The notes beneath the pieces were generated by a model that saw only the letters and a program-made list of their open reading frames with translations, was not told where the DNA came from and ran no database searches. 64,000 nt of DNA from Campylobacter peloridis LMG 23910 (lineage in GTDB: Bacteria; Campylobacterota; Campylobacteria; Campylobacterales; Campylobacteraceae). The position numbers were made by a program, and so were the translations under genes. Below are positions 56,197-64,000 of the stretch, in pieces; position 1 is the stretch's first letter, and each line of letters begins with the position of its first letter. Where the stretch lies: assembly GCF_000816785.1 (NCBI RefSeq), contig NZ_CP007766.1, positions 992,001 to 1,056,000 on the forward strand, read 5' to 3'.

Positions 56197-59100
56197 ATGC
56201 AAAGAAATTTTTTAAAGATTTTTGGCATATTGCCTTTTTTAACAATAGCTTTTATAAATGCTTTTGTAGATTTAGGACACAAAATCATCATACAAAATAC
56301 CATTTATAAATTTTATGAAGATAATACTCAACTTTTATTAAGTGCTATTGTAAATGCTTTAATGCTTTTACCTTTTATATTGATGCTTTCACCTTCTGGA
56401 TTTTTAGCAGATAAATTTCCAAAAAATAAAATCATGAAAATATCTGCATATTTTTCAGTAATATTAACTTGTATTATTTGCTTGTGCTATTATCTTGGAG
56501 CATTTTGGCTTGCATTTATTATGACTTTTATTATGGGAGTGCAATCTGCTTTATACTCACCTGCAAAATATGGTTATATAAAAGAACTAGTAGGAAAAGA
56601 GCTTTTAGCTATGGGAAATGGTGCAGTAAATGCAGTAAGCATAGTAGCTATTTTAGCGGGTATGGCTGTATTTTCTTTAAGCTTTGAAATACTTTTTGAA
56701 TCAAATTTTAACACTCAAGCTGATATTTTACAGCAAATTGCACCTTTGGGTTTTATATTAATCGCTTTTGCTTTGTTAGAGCTTTATTTAACTTACAAAC
56801 TTCCAAATTTAAAAGAAGAAGATAAAAATTTAAGCTTTGATAAAAAACAATATTTTCAAGGAAAACTTTTAGCCTCAAATTTAAATACAATTTTTTCACA
56901 TAAAATCATTTGGCTTTGTATTGTTGGAATTTCATTGTTTTGGGCCATATCACAACTTTATTTAGTAATCTTTCCTGTATATGCAAAAAATGATCTTTTT
57001 ATAGAAAATACCTTTTATGTGCAATGCTCTTTAGCTTTTTCTGGTATAGGAGTGATTTTAGGTTCGATTATTGCGGGTAAATTTTCTAAAAACTATATAG
57101 AATTAGGTCTGATACCATTAGGAGCTTTAGGAATTTTTCTAATGAGTATTTTAATGCCATTTTTAGAAAACTTACTAAGCTATAGTGTAGTATTTTTCAT
57201 TTTTGGTTTATGTGGAGCATTTTTTATCATACCATTAAATTCTCTTATACAATTTCATGCCAAAGAAAATGAACTAGGAAAAGTCTTAGCAGGAAATAAC
57301 TTCATACAAAATATTTTTATGTTAGGATTTTTAGCACTGGCTACTTTTGCAGCTTATGCTAAACTTGATGTAATTAATTTGTTTTATTTTATTATTTTAG
57401 TAGCCTTTTTTGGTAGTTTATATGTTCTTGTTAAACTACCTTTTTCATTGGTGCGTTTGCTAATGAGCGTAGCTTTTTTTCAACGCTATCGTTTATTAGT
57501 AGAAGGGTTTGAAAATATCCCTGAAAAAGGCGGAGCATTATTGCTGGGTAATCATATATCTTTTATAGATTGGGCCATAGTGCAAATGGCTATACCAAGA
57601 AAAATATATTTTGTTATGGAAAAAAGTATTTATTCTAAATGGTATATTAAAATTTTTCTTGATAAATTTGGAGTTATTCCAGTTTCAAGTGCTTCTAGCA
57701 AATCAAGCTTAGAACTTATTGCTATACATATAAAAAATGGAAATTTAGTTTGTCTTTTTCCAGAAGGTGTGCTTTCACGCCACGGACAATTAAATGAATT
57801 TAAAGGTGGATTTGAACTAGTTTGCTCAAAATTAGAAGATCAAGATGGAGTAATTTTACCTTTTTACATTAGAGGGCTTTGGGGAAGTGCTTTTTCAAGA
57901 AGCGATGAAGAATTTTCAGCAAGAAATCGTAAAATAAGTAAAAGAAAAATCGCTATTGCTTTTGGAAAAAGCTTACCAATACACACTAAAAAAGAGATTG
58001 TTAAAGCAAAGGTGTTTGAACTTTCTTTCATTGCTTGGAAATCCCAATGCGAAAGTATGCATACTATTGCTAGAGCTTGGATAGATAGTGCAAAAAGAAA
58101 TTTAAGTCAAATAGCTATTGTTGATCCTTTAATAGGCGGTATTACTTATAGAAAAATGCTTGCTTTAAGTTTAGTTTTTAGTTCTTTTATAAAAAATAAA
58201 TCACATGAGCTAAATATCCAACCAACCCAAGGAAATTATGCTCCAAAAGAAGAATGTGTAGGAATTTTACTTCCTGCTTCCATGGCTAGCTCACTTTGCA
58301 ATTTAAGTGTATTGCTAGCAAATAAAATAGTAGTTAATCTAAATTTCACAGCAGGAACAAAGGCAATCAACCAAGCCATAGAAAATTCTCAAATTCATCA
58401 AATTTACACTTCTAGAAAATTTATAGAAAAATTAGAAAGCAAAGGTATAAAATTAGATTTTAAACCTCATATTAGGCTTCTTTTTATGGAAGATATTATC
58501 ACAAGTTTTAAAAAACAAAAACTTAAAATCTTTTCCATGCTTGCTTTAGTAAGCATTTTACCTACTTGTTTAATAAAAGCACTATTTGCACCTAATAAAC
58601 AAAATCTTGCCATAGCTGCTATTTTATTTAGTAGCGGTAGTGAAGGTATGCCAAAAGGAGTAATGTTAAATAACCGCAATATCTTAAGCAATATAGCTCA
58701 AATTTCAGATGTATTGTGTGCAAAAAATGAAGATGTTGTTTTGTCCTCTTTACCACCTTTTCATGCTTTTGGATTAACCGTAACTACCTTTATGCCTTTA
58801 TTAGAAGGGATTAAAAGCGTAACACATGCTGATCCAACAGATGCACTAGGGGTTGCAAAAGCCATAGTAAAAAATAATGTTAGCATTATGTGTGCTACTT
58901 CAACTTTTTTAGGTATTTATGCAAGAAATAAAAAATTAGATGCGATTATGTTTGAAAGTTTAAGAATCATCGTTTCAGGTGCTGAAAAACTCAAAAGCGA
59001 AGTAAGATCTGCTTTTGAAATGAAATTTAAAAAGCCTATTTTTGAAGGATACGGAGCTACTGAAACCACCCCTGTTGCAAGTGTAAATTTACCAAATAAA

Positions 59101-59703
59101 TTTGATCCTGATTATTGGATTTTGCATCGTGCAAATAAAGAAGGTAGTGTGGGTATGCCTTTACCTGGAAGTGCTATACGCATAGTAGATCCATCTACTT
59201 ATGAAAGTTTAAATCACAAAGAAGATGGATTGATACTCATTGGTGGTCATCAAGTTATGGTAGGTTACTTAAACAATAAAGAAAAAACCGATGAAGTTAT
59301 TAAAGAAATCGATGGCATACGCTGGTATAATACCGGCGACAAAGGCCATGTAGATGAAGATGGTTTTTTGTATATAGTGGATCGTTATTCTCGTTTTGCA
59401 AAAATTGGCGGAGAGATGATATCTTTAGGAGCCTTAGAAGAAGAAATTGCTAAATTTATCAACACAGAAGTAGTGAAATTTTGTGCCATAGCTTTAGAAG
59501 ATGAGAAAAAAGGTGAAATGGTATGCTTATTGGTAGAATGCCAAGAGCAAGATTTTGAAGGAATTTGCGAAGCAATTAAAAATTCCAATATGCCTGCGAT
59601 TTTCAAGCCAAGCAAATATTTTAAAGTAGATCAAATTCCACTTTTAGGTTCTGGTAAAGTGGATTTAAAAGGGGCTAAGGATTTAGCTAAAAATTTAATA
59701 TAA
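56197..59703 (+). CDS. aas: Aas-like fusion: MFS domain, glycerophospholipid acyltransferase and acyl-ACP synthetase
   Basis: Predicted to flip lysophospholipid across the inner membrane and re-acylate it, as the LplT-Aas pair does. The 1168-aa protein joins three parts. An LplT-like MFS domain (about 1-415, 10-12 helices) comes first. A PlsC acyltransferase follows, with GNHISFIDW (HxxxxD, about 451-459) and FPEGVLSR (about 520). An AMP-binding acyl-ACP/CoA synthetase ends it, with SSGSEGMPKG (about 813-822), YGATETTP near 951 and YNTGDKGHVDEDGF near 1045. The start is at ATG 56197 after CGGAG. A single-gene unit. Confidence 0.93.
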   Translation: MQRNFLKIFGILPFLTIAFINAFVDLGHKIIIQNTIYKFYEDNTQLLLSAIVNALMLLPFILMLSPSGFLADKFPKNKIMKISAYFSVILTCIICLCYYLGAFWLAFIMTFIMGVQSALYSPAKYGYIKELVGKELLAMGNGAVNAVSIVAILAGMAVFSLSFEILFESNFNTQADILQQIAPLGFILIAFALLELYLTYKLPNLKEEDKNLSFDKKQYFQGKLLASNLNTIFSHKIIWLCIVGISLFWAISQLYLVIFPVYAKNDLFIENTFYVQCSLAFSGIGVILGSIIAGKFSKNYIELGLIPLGALGIFLMSILMPFLENLLSYSVVFFIFGLCGAFFIIPLNSLIQFHAKENELGKVLAGNNFIQNIFMLGFLALATFAAYAKLDVINLFYFIILVAFFGSLYVLVKLPFSLVRLLMSVAFFQRYRLLVEGFENIPEKGGALLLGNHISFIDWAIVQMAIPRKIYFVMEKSIYSKWYIKIFLDKFGVIPVSSASSKSSLELIAIHIKNGNLVCLFPEGVLSRHGQLNEFKGGFELVCSKLEDQDGVILPFYIRGLWGSAFSRSDEEFSARNRKISKRKIAIAFGKSLPIHTKKEIVKAKVFELSFIAWKSQCESMHTIARAWIDSAKRNLSQIAIVDPLIGGITYRKMLALSLVFSSFIKNKSHELNIQPTQGNYAPKEECVGILLPASMASSLCNLSVLLANKIVVNLNFTAGTKAINQAIENSQIHQIYTSRKFIEKLESKGIKLDFKPHIRLLFMEDIITSFKKQKLKIFSMLALVSILPTCLIKALFAPNKQNLAIAAILFSSGSEGMPKGVMLNNRNILSNIAQISDVLCAKNEDVVLSSLPPFHAFGLTVTTFMPLLEGIKSVTHADPTDALGVAKAIVKNNVSIMCATSTFLGIYARNKKLDAIMFESLRIIVSGAEKLKSEVRSAFEMKFKKPIFEGYGATETTPVASVNLPNKFDPDYWILHRANKEGSVGMPLPGSAIRIVDPSTYESLNHKEDGLILIGGHQVMVGYLNNKEKTDEVIKEIDGIRWYNTGDKGHVDEDGFLYIVDRYSRFAKIGGEMISLGALEEEIAKFINTEVVKFCAIALEDEKKGEMVCLLVECQEQDFEGICEAIKNSNMPAIFKPSKYFKVDQIPLLGSGKVDLKGAKDLAKNLI

Positions 59704-59777
59704 TTTTTAGTATTTGATATTTATTATTATTTTTTTGCTACATTTACGCATTAAAATATTTTAAAAAAAGGGAAATA

Positions 59778-60722
59778 ATGAAAGTTTTTGATATGGTAGT
59801 TATTGGTGCTGGTCCTGCGGGTATTGCAGCAGGAGTAGAGGCTAAGTTAAAAAATAAAGAAGTTATAGTTTTGGAAAAAGCTGATGCAATCTGTCAAACC
59901 TTAGTGAAATTTTATAAAGAAGGTAAAAGAGTTGATAAAGCTTATAAGGGTTGTGATAGCACAAATTATGGGCATATAAATTTTGAAGATGGAACTAGAG
60001 AAAGCACTATAGAAACTTTTCAAAACGCCATCAAAGAGCACAATCTTGAAGTAAAACTTTCTAGTGAAGTTGAAAGTGTAAAAAAAGATGGAGAAAATTT
60101 CATAGTTAGCACTGCAAATGAAAATTATATTTGCAAAAATGCAGTAATTGCTATAGGTAGAATGGGTAAACCAAACAAGCCAAGTTATACCTTACCTATA
60201 ACCTTAACCAAAATTATAAATTTTAATGCAAACTCAGCAAGTCAAGGCGAAAAAATCTTAGTTGTAGGTGGTGGAAATTCAGCAGCAGAATATGCTATAG
60301 ATTTAGCTAAAAATAATGATGTGACGCTTTGCTATAGAAGAGAGACTTTCTCAAGATTAAACGATATCAATCTTAGTGATATTCAAAAAGCTTTTGAAGA
60401 AGGTAGCGTAAAAGCAAAACTTGGCATAGATATAACTAGCATTGAAGATGAAAATGGTAAAGCTAAAGTAAATTTTACTAATGATACAAATGAAATTTAT
60501 GATCGTATAATTTATGCTATTGGTGGTTCAACTCCACTTGATTTTTTACAAAAATGCTCTATAGAAGTAGATGAAAAAGGTGTGCCAAGCTTTGATGAAA
60601 ATAAAGAAAGTAATGTAAAAGGATTATTTGTAGCTGGAGATATAGCGAGTAAAAATGGAGCTTCTATAGTTGTTGGTTTAAATGATTCTTTTAAAATTTG
60701 TGATTATCTTTATAAATGCTAA
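59778..60722 (+). CDS. YpdA-like FAD/NAD(P)-dependent oxidoreductase
   Basis: Two-nucleotide-fold flavoprotein of the thioredoxin-reductase superfamily, 314 aa. FAD site GAGPAGIAAGVEA (about 11-23), NAD(P) site VVGGGNSAAEYA (about 163-174) and C-terminal VAGDIASKNGASIVVGLNDS. The CxxC of thioredoxin reductase is missing between the folds, as in YpdA (bacillithiol disulfide reductase) and ferredoxin-NADP reductase relatives. The electron acceptor is unknown. It overlaps the next gene by seven bases. Confidence 0.85.
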   Translation: MKVFDMVVIGAGPAGIAAGVEAKLKNKEVIVLEKADAICQTLVKFYKEGKRVDKAYKGCDSTNYGHINFEDGTRESTIETFQNAIKEHNLEVKLSSEVESVKKDGENFIVSTANENYICKNAVIAIGRMGKPNKPSYTLPITLTKIINFNANSASQGEKILVVGGGNSAAEYAIDLAKNNDVTLCYRRETFSRLNDINLSDIQKAFEEGSVKAKLGIDITSIEDENGKAKVNFTNDTNEIYDRIIYAIGGSTPLDFLQKCSIEVDEKGVPSFDENKESNVKGLFVAGDIASKNGASIVVGLNDSFKICDYLYKC

Positions 60723-61408
60723 AACTCTTTCAAAACAAAAAAGGCTATCGCTACAATAATGATAGTCTTTTACTTTTTGACTTTTTATCTCAGCAAAATT
60801 TAAAAGGAAATATTTTAGATATAGGTTGTGGTTGTGGAATTTTAGGACTTTTAGTAAAGCAAAAATTTCCAAAAACTAAAGTTTTTTTGCTTGATATCCA
60901 AGAACAAAACATTAATCTTACTAACAAAAACGCCAAAGAAAACAACCTTGAGATTCAAAGCTTTTGCGAAAATTTTTTAAATTATACAAGTAAAATTAAA
61001 TTTGATGTTTTAATTTCTAATCCTCCATTTTATAAAAAAAATACACAAAAAAGTCAAGATTTGCATTTGTGTATTTCAAGATATCAAGAATTTATGCCTC
61101 TTGAAAAAATGCTAGCTAAAGTTAATTCTTTGATTAAGCCAAATGGTGATTTTTTTATGTGTTATGATGCTAGTTTTTTAGATGAAATTTGTTCTTATTT
61201 ATCACAATTTAAACTTAAATTGATAAAGCTTCAATGCGTTCATACTAATACACAAAAAAACGCTAGAATTGTTTTAATGCATATTAAAAAAAATAGCAAA
61301 AGTCCATGCACAATTATGCCTACACTTTTTATGTATAATCAAAATATTTTAAATCCAAAAATTGATGAAATTTATAAAACTACAGGAACTATGAGTTATG
61401 ATATATAA
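60716..61408 (+). CDS. tRNA1(Val) adenine-N6 methyltransferase-like protein (TrmN6 family)
   Basis: SAM-dependent methyltransferase, 230 aa. Opening QNKKGYRYNNDSLLLFDF is typical of TrmN6/YfiC. The SAM loop ILDIGCGCGILGLL lies at about 35-48, and the catalytic NPPF within LISNPPFYKK near 101. The family methylates A37 of tRNA-Val; the exact target is inferred. It overlaps both neighbours, so it belongs to the overlapping gene run up to the HIT gene. Confidence 0.88.
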   Translation: MLKLFQNKKGYRYNNDSLLLFDFLSQQNLKGNILDIGCGCGILGLLVKQKFPKTKVFLLDIQEQNINLTNKNAKENNLEIQSFCENFLNYTSKIKFDVLISNPPFYKKNTQKSQDLHLCISRYQEFMPLEKMLAKVNSLIKPNGDFFMCYDASFLDEICSYLSQFKLKLIKLQCVHTNTQKNARIVLMHIKKNSKSPCTIMPTLFMYNQNILNPKIDEIYKTTGTMSYDI

Positions 61409-61769
61409 AAAAGACTATGATTTTTCTTTTGATGAAAATGCATGTCAAAAATGTGGCGGACGATGTTGCACTGGAGAAAGTGGATATATCTATGCTAGCA
61501 AAGAAGAGCTAGAGAATATAGCTAATTTTTTAAATTTAAGCTTTGAAGCTTTTAAAAACCAATACCTTATAAAAGTAGGATTTAAGTATAGCCTTAAAGA
61601 AGTGAAGTATGAAAATGGTTATCGTTGTGTTTTTTTTGATACAATGTATAAAAAATGTTTAATTTATCAGTATAGGCCAAAACAATGCAAAACCTTTCCA
61701 TTTTGGGAATACTTTAAAACACACAAAGAGGAGCTAAAAAAAGAATGCATAGGGGTTTGTTTTCATTAA
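61398..61769 (+). CDS. YkgJ-family cysteine cluster protein
   Basis: A 123-aa protein of the YkgJ/zinc- or iron-sulfur cluster family: CQKCGGRCCTGESGYIYAS (about 13-31) supplies four cysteines, and CLIYQYRPKQCKTFPFW (about 87-103) the others. The biochemical role of the family is unproven. It overlaps the methyltransferase gene by 11 bases and the TPR gene by 25. Confidence 0.88.
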   Translation: MIYKKDYDFSFDENACQKCGGRCCTGESGYIYASKEELENIANFLNLSFEAFKNQYLIKVGFKYSLKEVKYENGYRCVFFDTMYKKCLIYQYRPKQCKTFPFWEYFKTHKEELKKECIGVCFH

Positions 61770-62980
61770 TTATATTTTTTATTTTAACTAATCTTGCCTT
61801 AGCAAAAAACGAGGATAAAATCTTACAAGCACTTATTTATGAAGAGTATGGACAATTCCAGCAAGCTTGCGATATTTACACTAGCTTATTCAAAGAAAGC
61901 AATGAAAGTGTTTATCTGCAAAAAGCTTTATTTTTATCATTAAGCAATGATTTAAAACAAAAACAAGAACTCTTAAAATTATCAGATGATTTTTTAAATT
62001 TAACATCTATTGCAAGATTGCACGCTTTATATGCTTTTGAACAAGGAGACTATCAAAAAGCTGAGGATCTTGTGTTTAAACTCATAAACAAAGAAAAAGA
62101 TTATAGAAATTATGAATTATTGGGTGATATTTATGCAAAAAAAGGTTTGTTTAATAAAGCCTTGCAGCAGTATAATCAAGCGTATAAAATATTTGCTTAT
62201 GAGCATTTATTGCTAAAAATTGTCCAACTTCATATAAGAAATAATGAAATAAACAAAGCCAAAATTGCTTTAGAAGATTTTAATAAAAATTTTGGATGTA
62301 CTTTAAAAACTTGCACTTTACTTTTAAAAATTTATCAAGAGCAAAACGATAATAAAGCAAGTATTAATACCCTTAAAAAATTATACACCCTTAACAATGA
62401 TATAAAATACATCTATGCTATCATTGAACTTTTAATTCAGCAAAAAGATTATGAGCAAGCTTTAAAAATAACACAAGATTATAACATAGACGCAGATACA
62501 AAAATTTTTCTATACACTCAAACGAAAAATTATAAAAAAGCTTATGATTTAGCTCTTAAACATTATGAACTTAGTAAAAACAAAAAATACCTAGCTATGG
62601 CAGGAATTTTAGAATTTGAAATCTACACCAACCCTAAAAGTAAAAGAATTGATGATAAACAAAGACTAATTTCTATTTTAAGCAAATTTGAACAAAGTGT
62701 AGATATTCGCAGTGATGCTTTGTATCAAAACTACTATGGTTATGCTTTAATTGATTATGATATAGATATTGCAAAAGGTATAGAATTAGTCAATTGGGCA
62801 TTAGAACAAGAACCTGATAATCTTTATTATCTTGATTCTCTTGCTTGGGGGTATTATAAATTAAAAGATTGCAAAAAAGCTTATGAAATTTTACAAAAAA
62901 CTTTACATGATAAAGAATTTTCAAATTCAGATGAAAGCAAAGCACATCTAAAGGCTATTAAAAAATGTTTGAAAAAATAA
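61745..62980 (+). CDS. Exported TPR-repeat protein
   Basis: A signal peptide of about 20 residues (basic start, hydrophobic core, LALAK) is followed by tetratricopeptide-type helical repeats over the 411-aa length, clear ones being YELLGDIYAKKGLFNKALQQYNQAY (about 120-145) and LDSLAWGYYKLKDCKKAYEIL near 365. It is expected in the periplasm or as an outer-membrane-linked scaffold; partners are unknown. Start lies 25 bases inside the YkgJ gene. Confidence 0.82.
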   Translation: MHRGLFSLIIFFILTNLALAKNEDKILQALIYEEYGQFQQACDIYTSLFKESNESVYLQKALFLSLSNDLKQKQELLKLSDDFLNLTSIARLHALYAFEQGDYQKAEDLVFKLINKEKDYRNYELLGDIYAKKGLFNKALQQYNQAYKIFAYEHLLLKIVQLHIRNNEINKAKIALEDFNKNFGCTLKTCTLLLKIYQEQNDNKASINTLKKLYTLNNDIKYIYAIIELLIQQKDYEQALKITQDYNIDADTKIFLYTQTKNYKKAYDLALKHYELSKNKKYLAMAGILEFEIYTNPKSKRIDDKQRLISILSKFEQSVDIRSDALYQNYYGYALIDYDIDIAKGIELVNWALEQEPDNLYYLDSLAWGYYKLKDCKKAYEILQKTLHDKEFSNSDESKAHLKAIKKCLKK

Positions 62981-63564
62981 ATTTAGAACAATATTTTTTA
63001 AAAACACAAAAAATTCTTGAAGAAAAGAAAGCCTTATTTTCTTATGATATGCTAGGTAGAAGCTTAGCCTCTAATGCTTTTTACCCTAAAGACATTTACA
63101 AACTTTTATTAGAACAAAAACTTTCTATTTTATTTTATGCTAAAAATTTAGATTTTAACAAAAAAGACTTTGATGGCATTATCTTACCAACAAGTCCTTT
63201 AGAAAAACAAGATATACAAAATTTAAGTTTTTTTAGGCGTTACCATGAAAAACCTCTTATACAATTTGATTTTATTTTTGATGAATACCAAATTTTAGAA
63301 AGTTTAGTTTATGGTGCTGATGCTTTTATTATTTTTCCTAAAATGCTAAAAATTTTACAATTGAAAAAATTATATAATTTTGCTATACATCTTGGTTTAG
63401 AAGCAATTTTTTATGTTGAAAGTAAAAAAGATATAAACAATGCTATTTTAGCTGGAGCTAGAATTTTTCTTATTGAAGATGAAAAACTTCTACCTTTGAT
63501 TCCAAAAAATAAAGCTCTTATTAGTAAAAGTATTCAAAATTTACACTCTTATGTAAAGGAATAA
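62965..63564 (+). CDS. Short TrpC-like (indole-3-glycerol phosphate synthase) paralogue
   Basis: At 199 aa the protein is about 60 residues shorter than true indole-3-glycerol phosphate synthase. It keeps the barrel outline (DGIILPTSPL, PLIQFDFIFDEYQILES, YGADAFIIFPKML, NAILAGARIFLI). The catalytic N-terminal EVKRASPSKG block is replaced by SYDMLGRSLASNAF, so tryptophan synthesis activity is doubtful. It overlaps the TPR gene by 16 bases and precedes the HIT gene by two. Confidence 0.7.
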   Translation: MFEKINLEQYFLKTQKILEEKKALFSYDMLGRSLASNAFYPKDIYKLLLEQKLSILFYAKNLDFNKKDFDGIILPTSPLEKQDIQNLSFFRRYHEKPLIQFDFIFDEYQILESLVYGADAFIIFPKMLKILQLKKLYNFAIHLGLEAIFYVESKKDINNAILAGARIFLIEDEKLLPLIPKNKALISKSIQNLHSYVKE

Positions 63565-63566
63565 CC

Positions 63567-64000
63567 ATGGAGTATTTATACGCACCTTGGAGAGATGTTT
63601 ATTTTAGCAATAAAGACAAAGATTTTTGCCCATTTTGTCATTGTGTGCAAAATTTAAACGAAGATGAAAAACTTGGAGTGATTTTTAGAGCTAAACAATG
63701 TTTTGGCATTATGAATAAATACCCCTATAGTCCAGGGCATTTTATGATCATTCCCTATAAACACTTAGAAAATATAGAAGATTTAGAAAGCGATATTTGG
63801 CTTGAAATTAGTCATTTTGTGCAAATTGGAGTAAAAATTTTAAAACAAGAATTTCAAGCTAAAGGTGTAAATATAGGTATGAATTTAGGCAGTGCAGCAG
63901 GTGCTGGTATAGCACCTCATTGTCATTATCATTTAATACCAAGATGGGCTGGTGATACAAATTTTATCACTACTATAGGACAAACAAGGGTTTGTGGGAG
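63567..64000 (+). CDS. HIT-family nucleotide hydrolase or transferase, 3' end outside the window
   Basis: About 144 codons are seen before the window edge. CPFCHCVQ near residue 21-28 gives a zinc-type cysteine pair, NKYPYSPGHFMIIPYKH (about 50-66) and the histidine triad HCHYHLIPR near 118 define the branch related to Ap4A phosphorylase-like HIT proteins. AAGGA lies before the ATG. Likely last of the overlapping run that begins with the YpdA-like gene. Confidence 0.9.
   Translation, partial: MEYLYAPWRDVYFSNKDKDFCPFCHCVQNLNEDEKLGVIFRAKQCFGIMNKYPYSPGHFMIIPYKHLENIEDLESDIWLEISHFVQIGVKILKQEFQAKGVNIGMNLGSAAGAGIAPHCHYHLIPRWAGDTNFITTIGQTRVCG

Noticed and set aside
59752-59757. TAAAAT as promoter of the YpdA-like gene
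   Set aside because: One mismatch in an AT-rich genome, close to the ribosome site; too weak to list as a feature.
1-64000. Poly-G phase-variation tracts, CRISPR arrays, rRNA and insertion sequences
   Set aside because: I looked for G or C runs of eight or more, regularly spaced repeats, rRNA-like stretches and transposase genes and found none.

Overview
The window is AT-rich (clearly below 35% GC by eye) and reads as a Campylobacter chromosome. The core genes and their pairings (peb4-fba, nadE-lpxK-thrC-kdsB, macA-macB-tolC, aguB-CDF-aguA, YkgJ-TPR-TrpC-like-HIT) are typical of thermotolerant Campylobacter. The overall order suggests C. lari group rather than C. jejuni, but the species cannot be fixed from sequence alone.

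Positions 1-20415 look like the right-hand end of an integrated, partly decayed conjugative element carrying a type VI secretion system (T6SS). It opens with the tail of an unknown gene and two very large, partly duplicated polymorphic proteins (838 and 1331 aa). The second ends in an HExxH metallopeptidase-like domain and is the best candidate T6SS effector. Each large gene is followed by a tightly coupled smaller gene, a plausible immunity or accessory partner. Next come T6SS core genes in two divergent arms: tssJ-tssK-tssL on the minus strand and tssA, tssB-tssC-tssE-tssF-tssG on the plus strand. tssM, tssD (hcp), tssI (vgrG) and tagH are not in the window; ClpV is generally absent from Campylobacter T6SS. 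Behind tssG lie debris of conjugation genes: a frameshifted secreted-protein gene and a TraN gene broken by several frameshifts. Between them sits a compact unit for a 20-residue hydrophobic peptide that closely resembles the Ibs type I toxins. The element appears to end at a short sequence matching the 3' end of a tRNA (probably tRNA-Leu).

Positions 20416-64000 are chromosomal. 20416-24896 holds an ElaA-like acetyltransferase, a DUF285-repeat lipoprotein, and a CocE-type hydrolase coupled to an MFS transporter. 25011-33222 holds dnaE, a SelW-like selenoprotein with an in-frame UGA, a DJ-1 protein, the agmatine-to-putrescine genes aguA/aguB flanking a CDF metal transporter, a small membrane protein and a metallo-beta-lactamase-fold hydrolase. 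33282-41211 holds nadE-lpxK-thrC-kdsB plus an amino-acid ABC binding protein and, convergent to it, a permease, ppk2 and dsbD.

41234-50882 holds an NDH-2-type dehydrogenase, an NSS-family transporter, a PLP-dependent deaminase-like enzyme, a MotA/OmpA-type membrane pair, fba-peb4, nth and gltS. 50994-64000 holds the MacAB-TolC-like efflux operon, a nitroreductase, a three-domain Aas-like protein (MFS, acyltransferase, acyl-ACP synthetase), a YpdA-like flavoprotein, a TrmN6-like methyltransferase, a YkgJ protein, a TPR protein, a shortened TrpC-like protein and the start of a HIT protein. Most neighbours on one strand overlap by 1-30 bases, so translational coupling is the rule. No rRNA, complete tRNA, CRISPR array or intact insertion sequence was seen.
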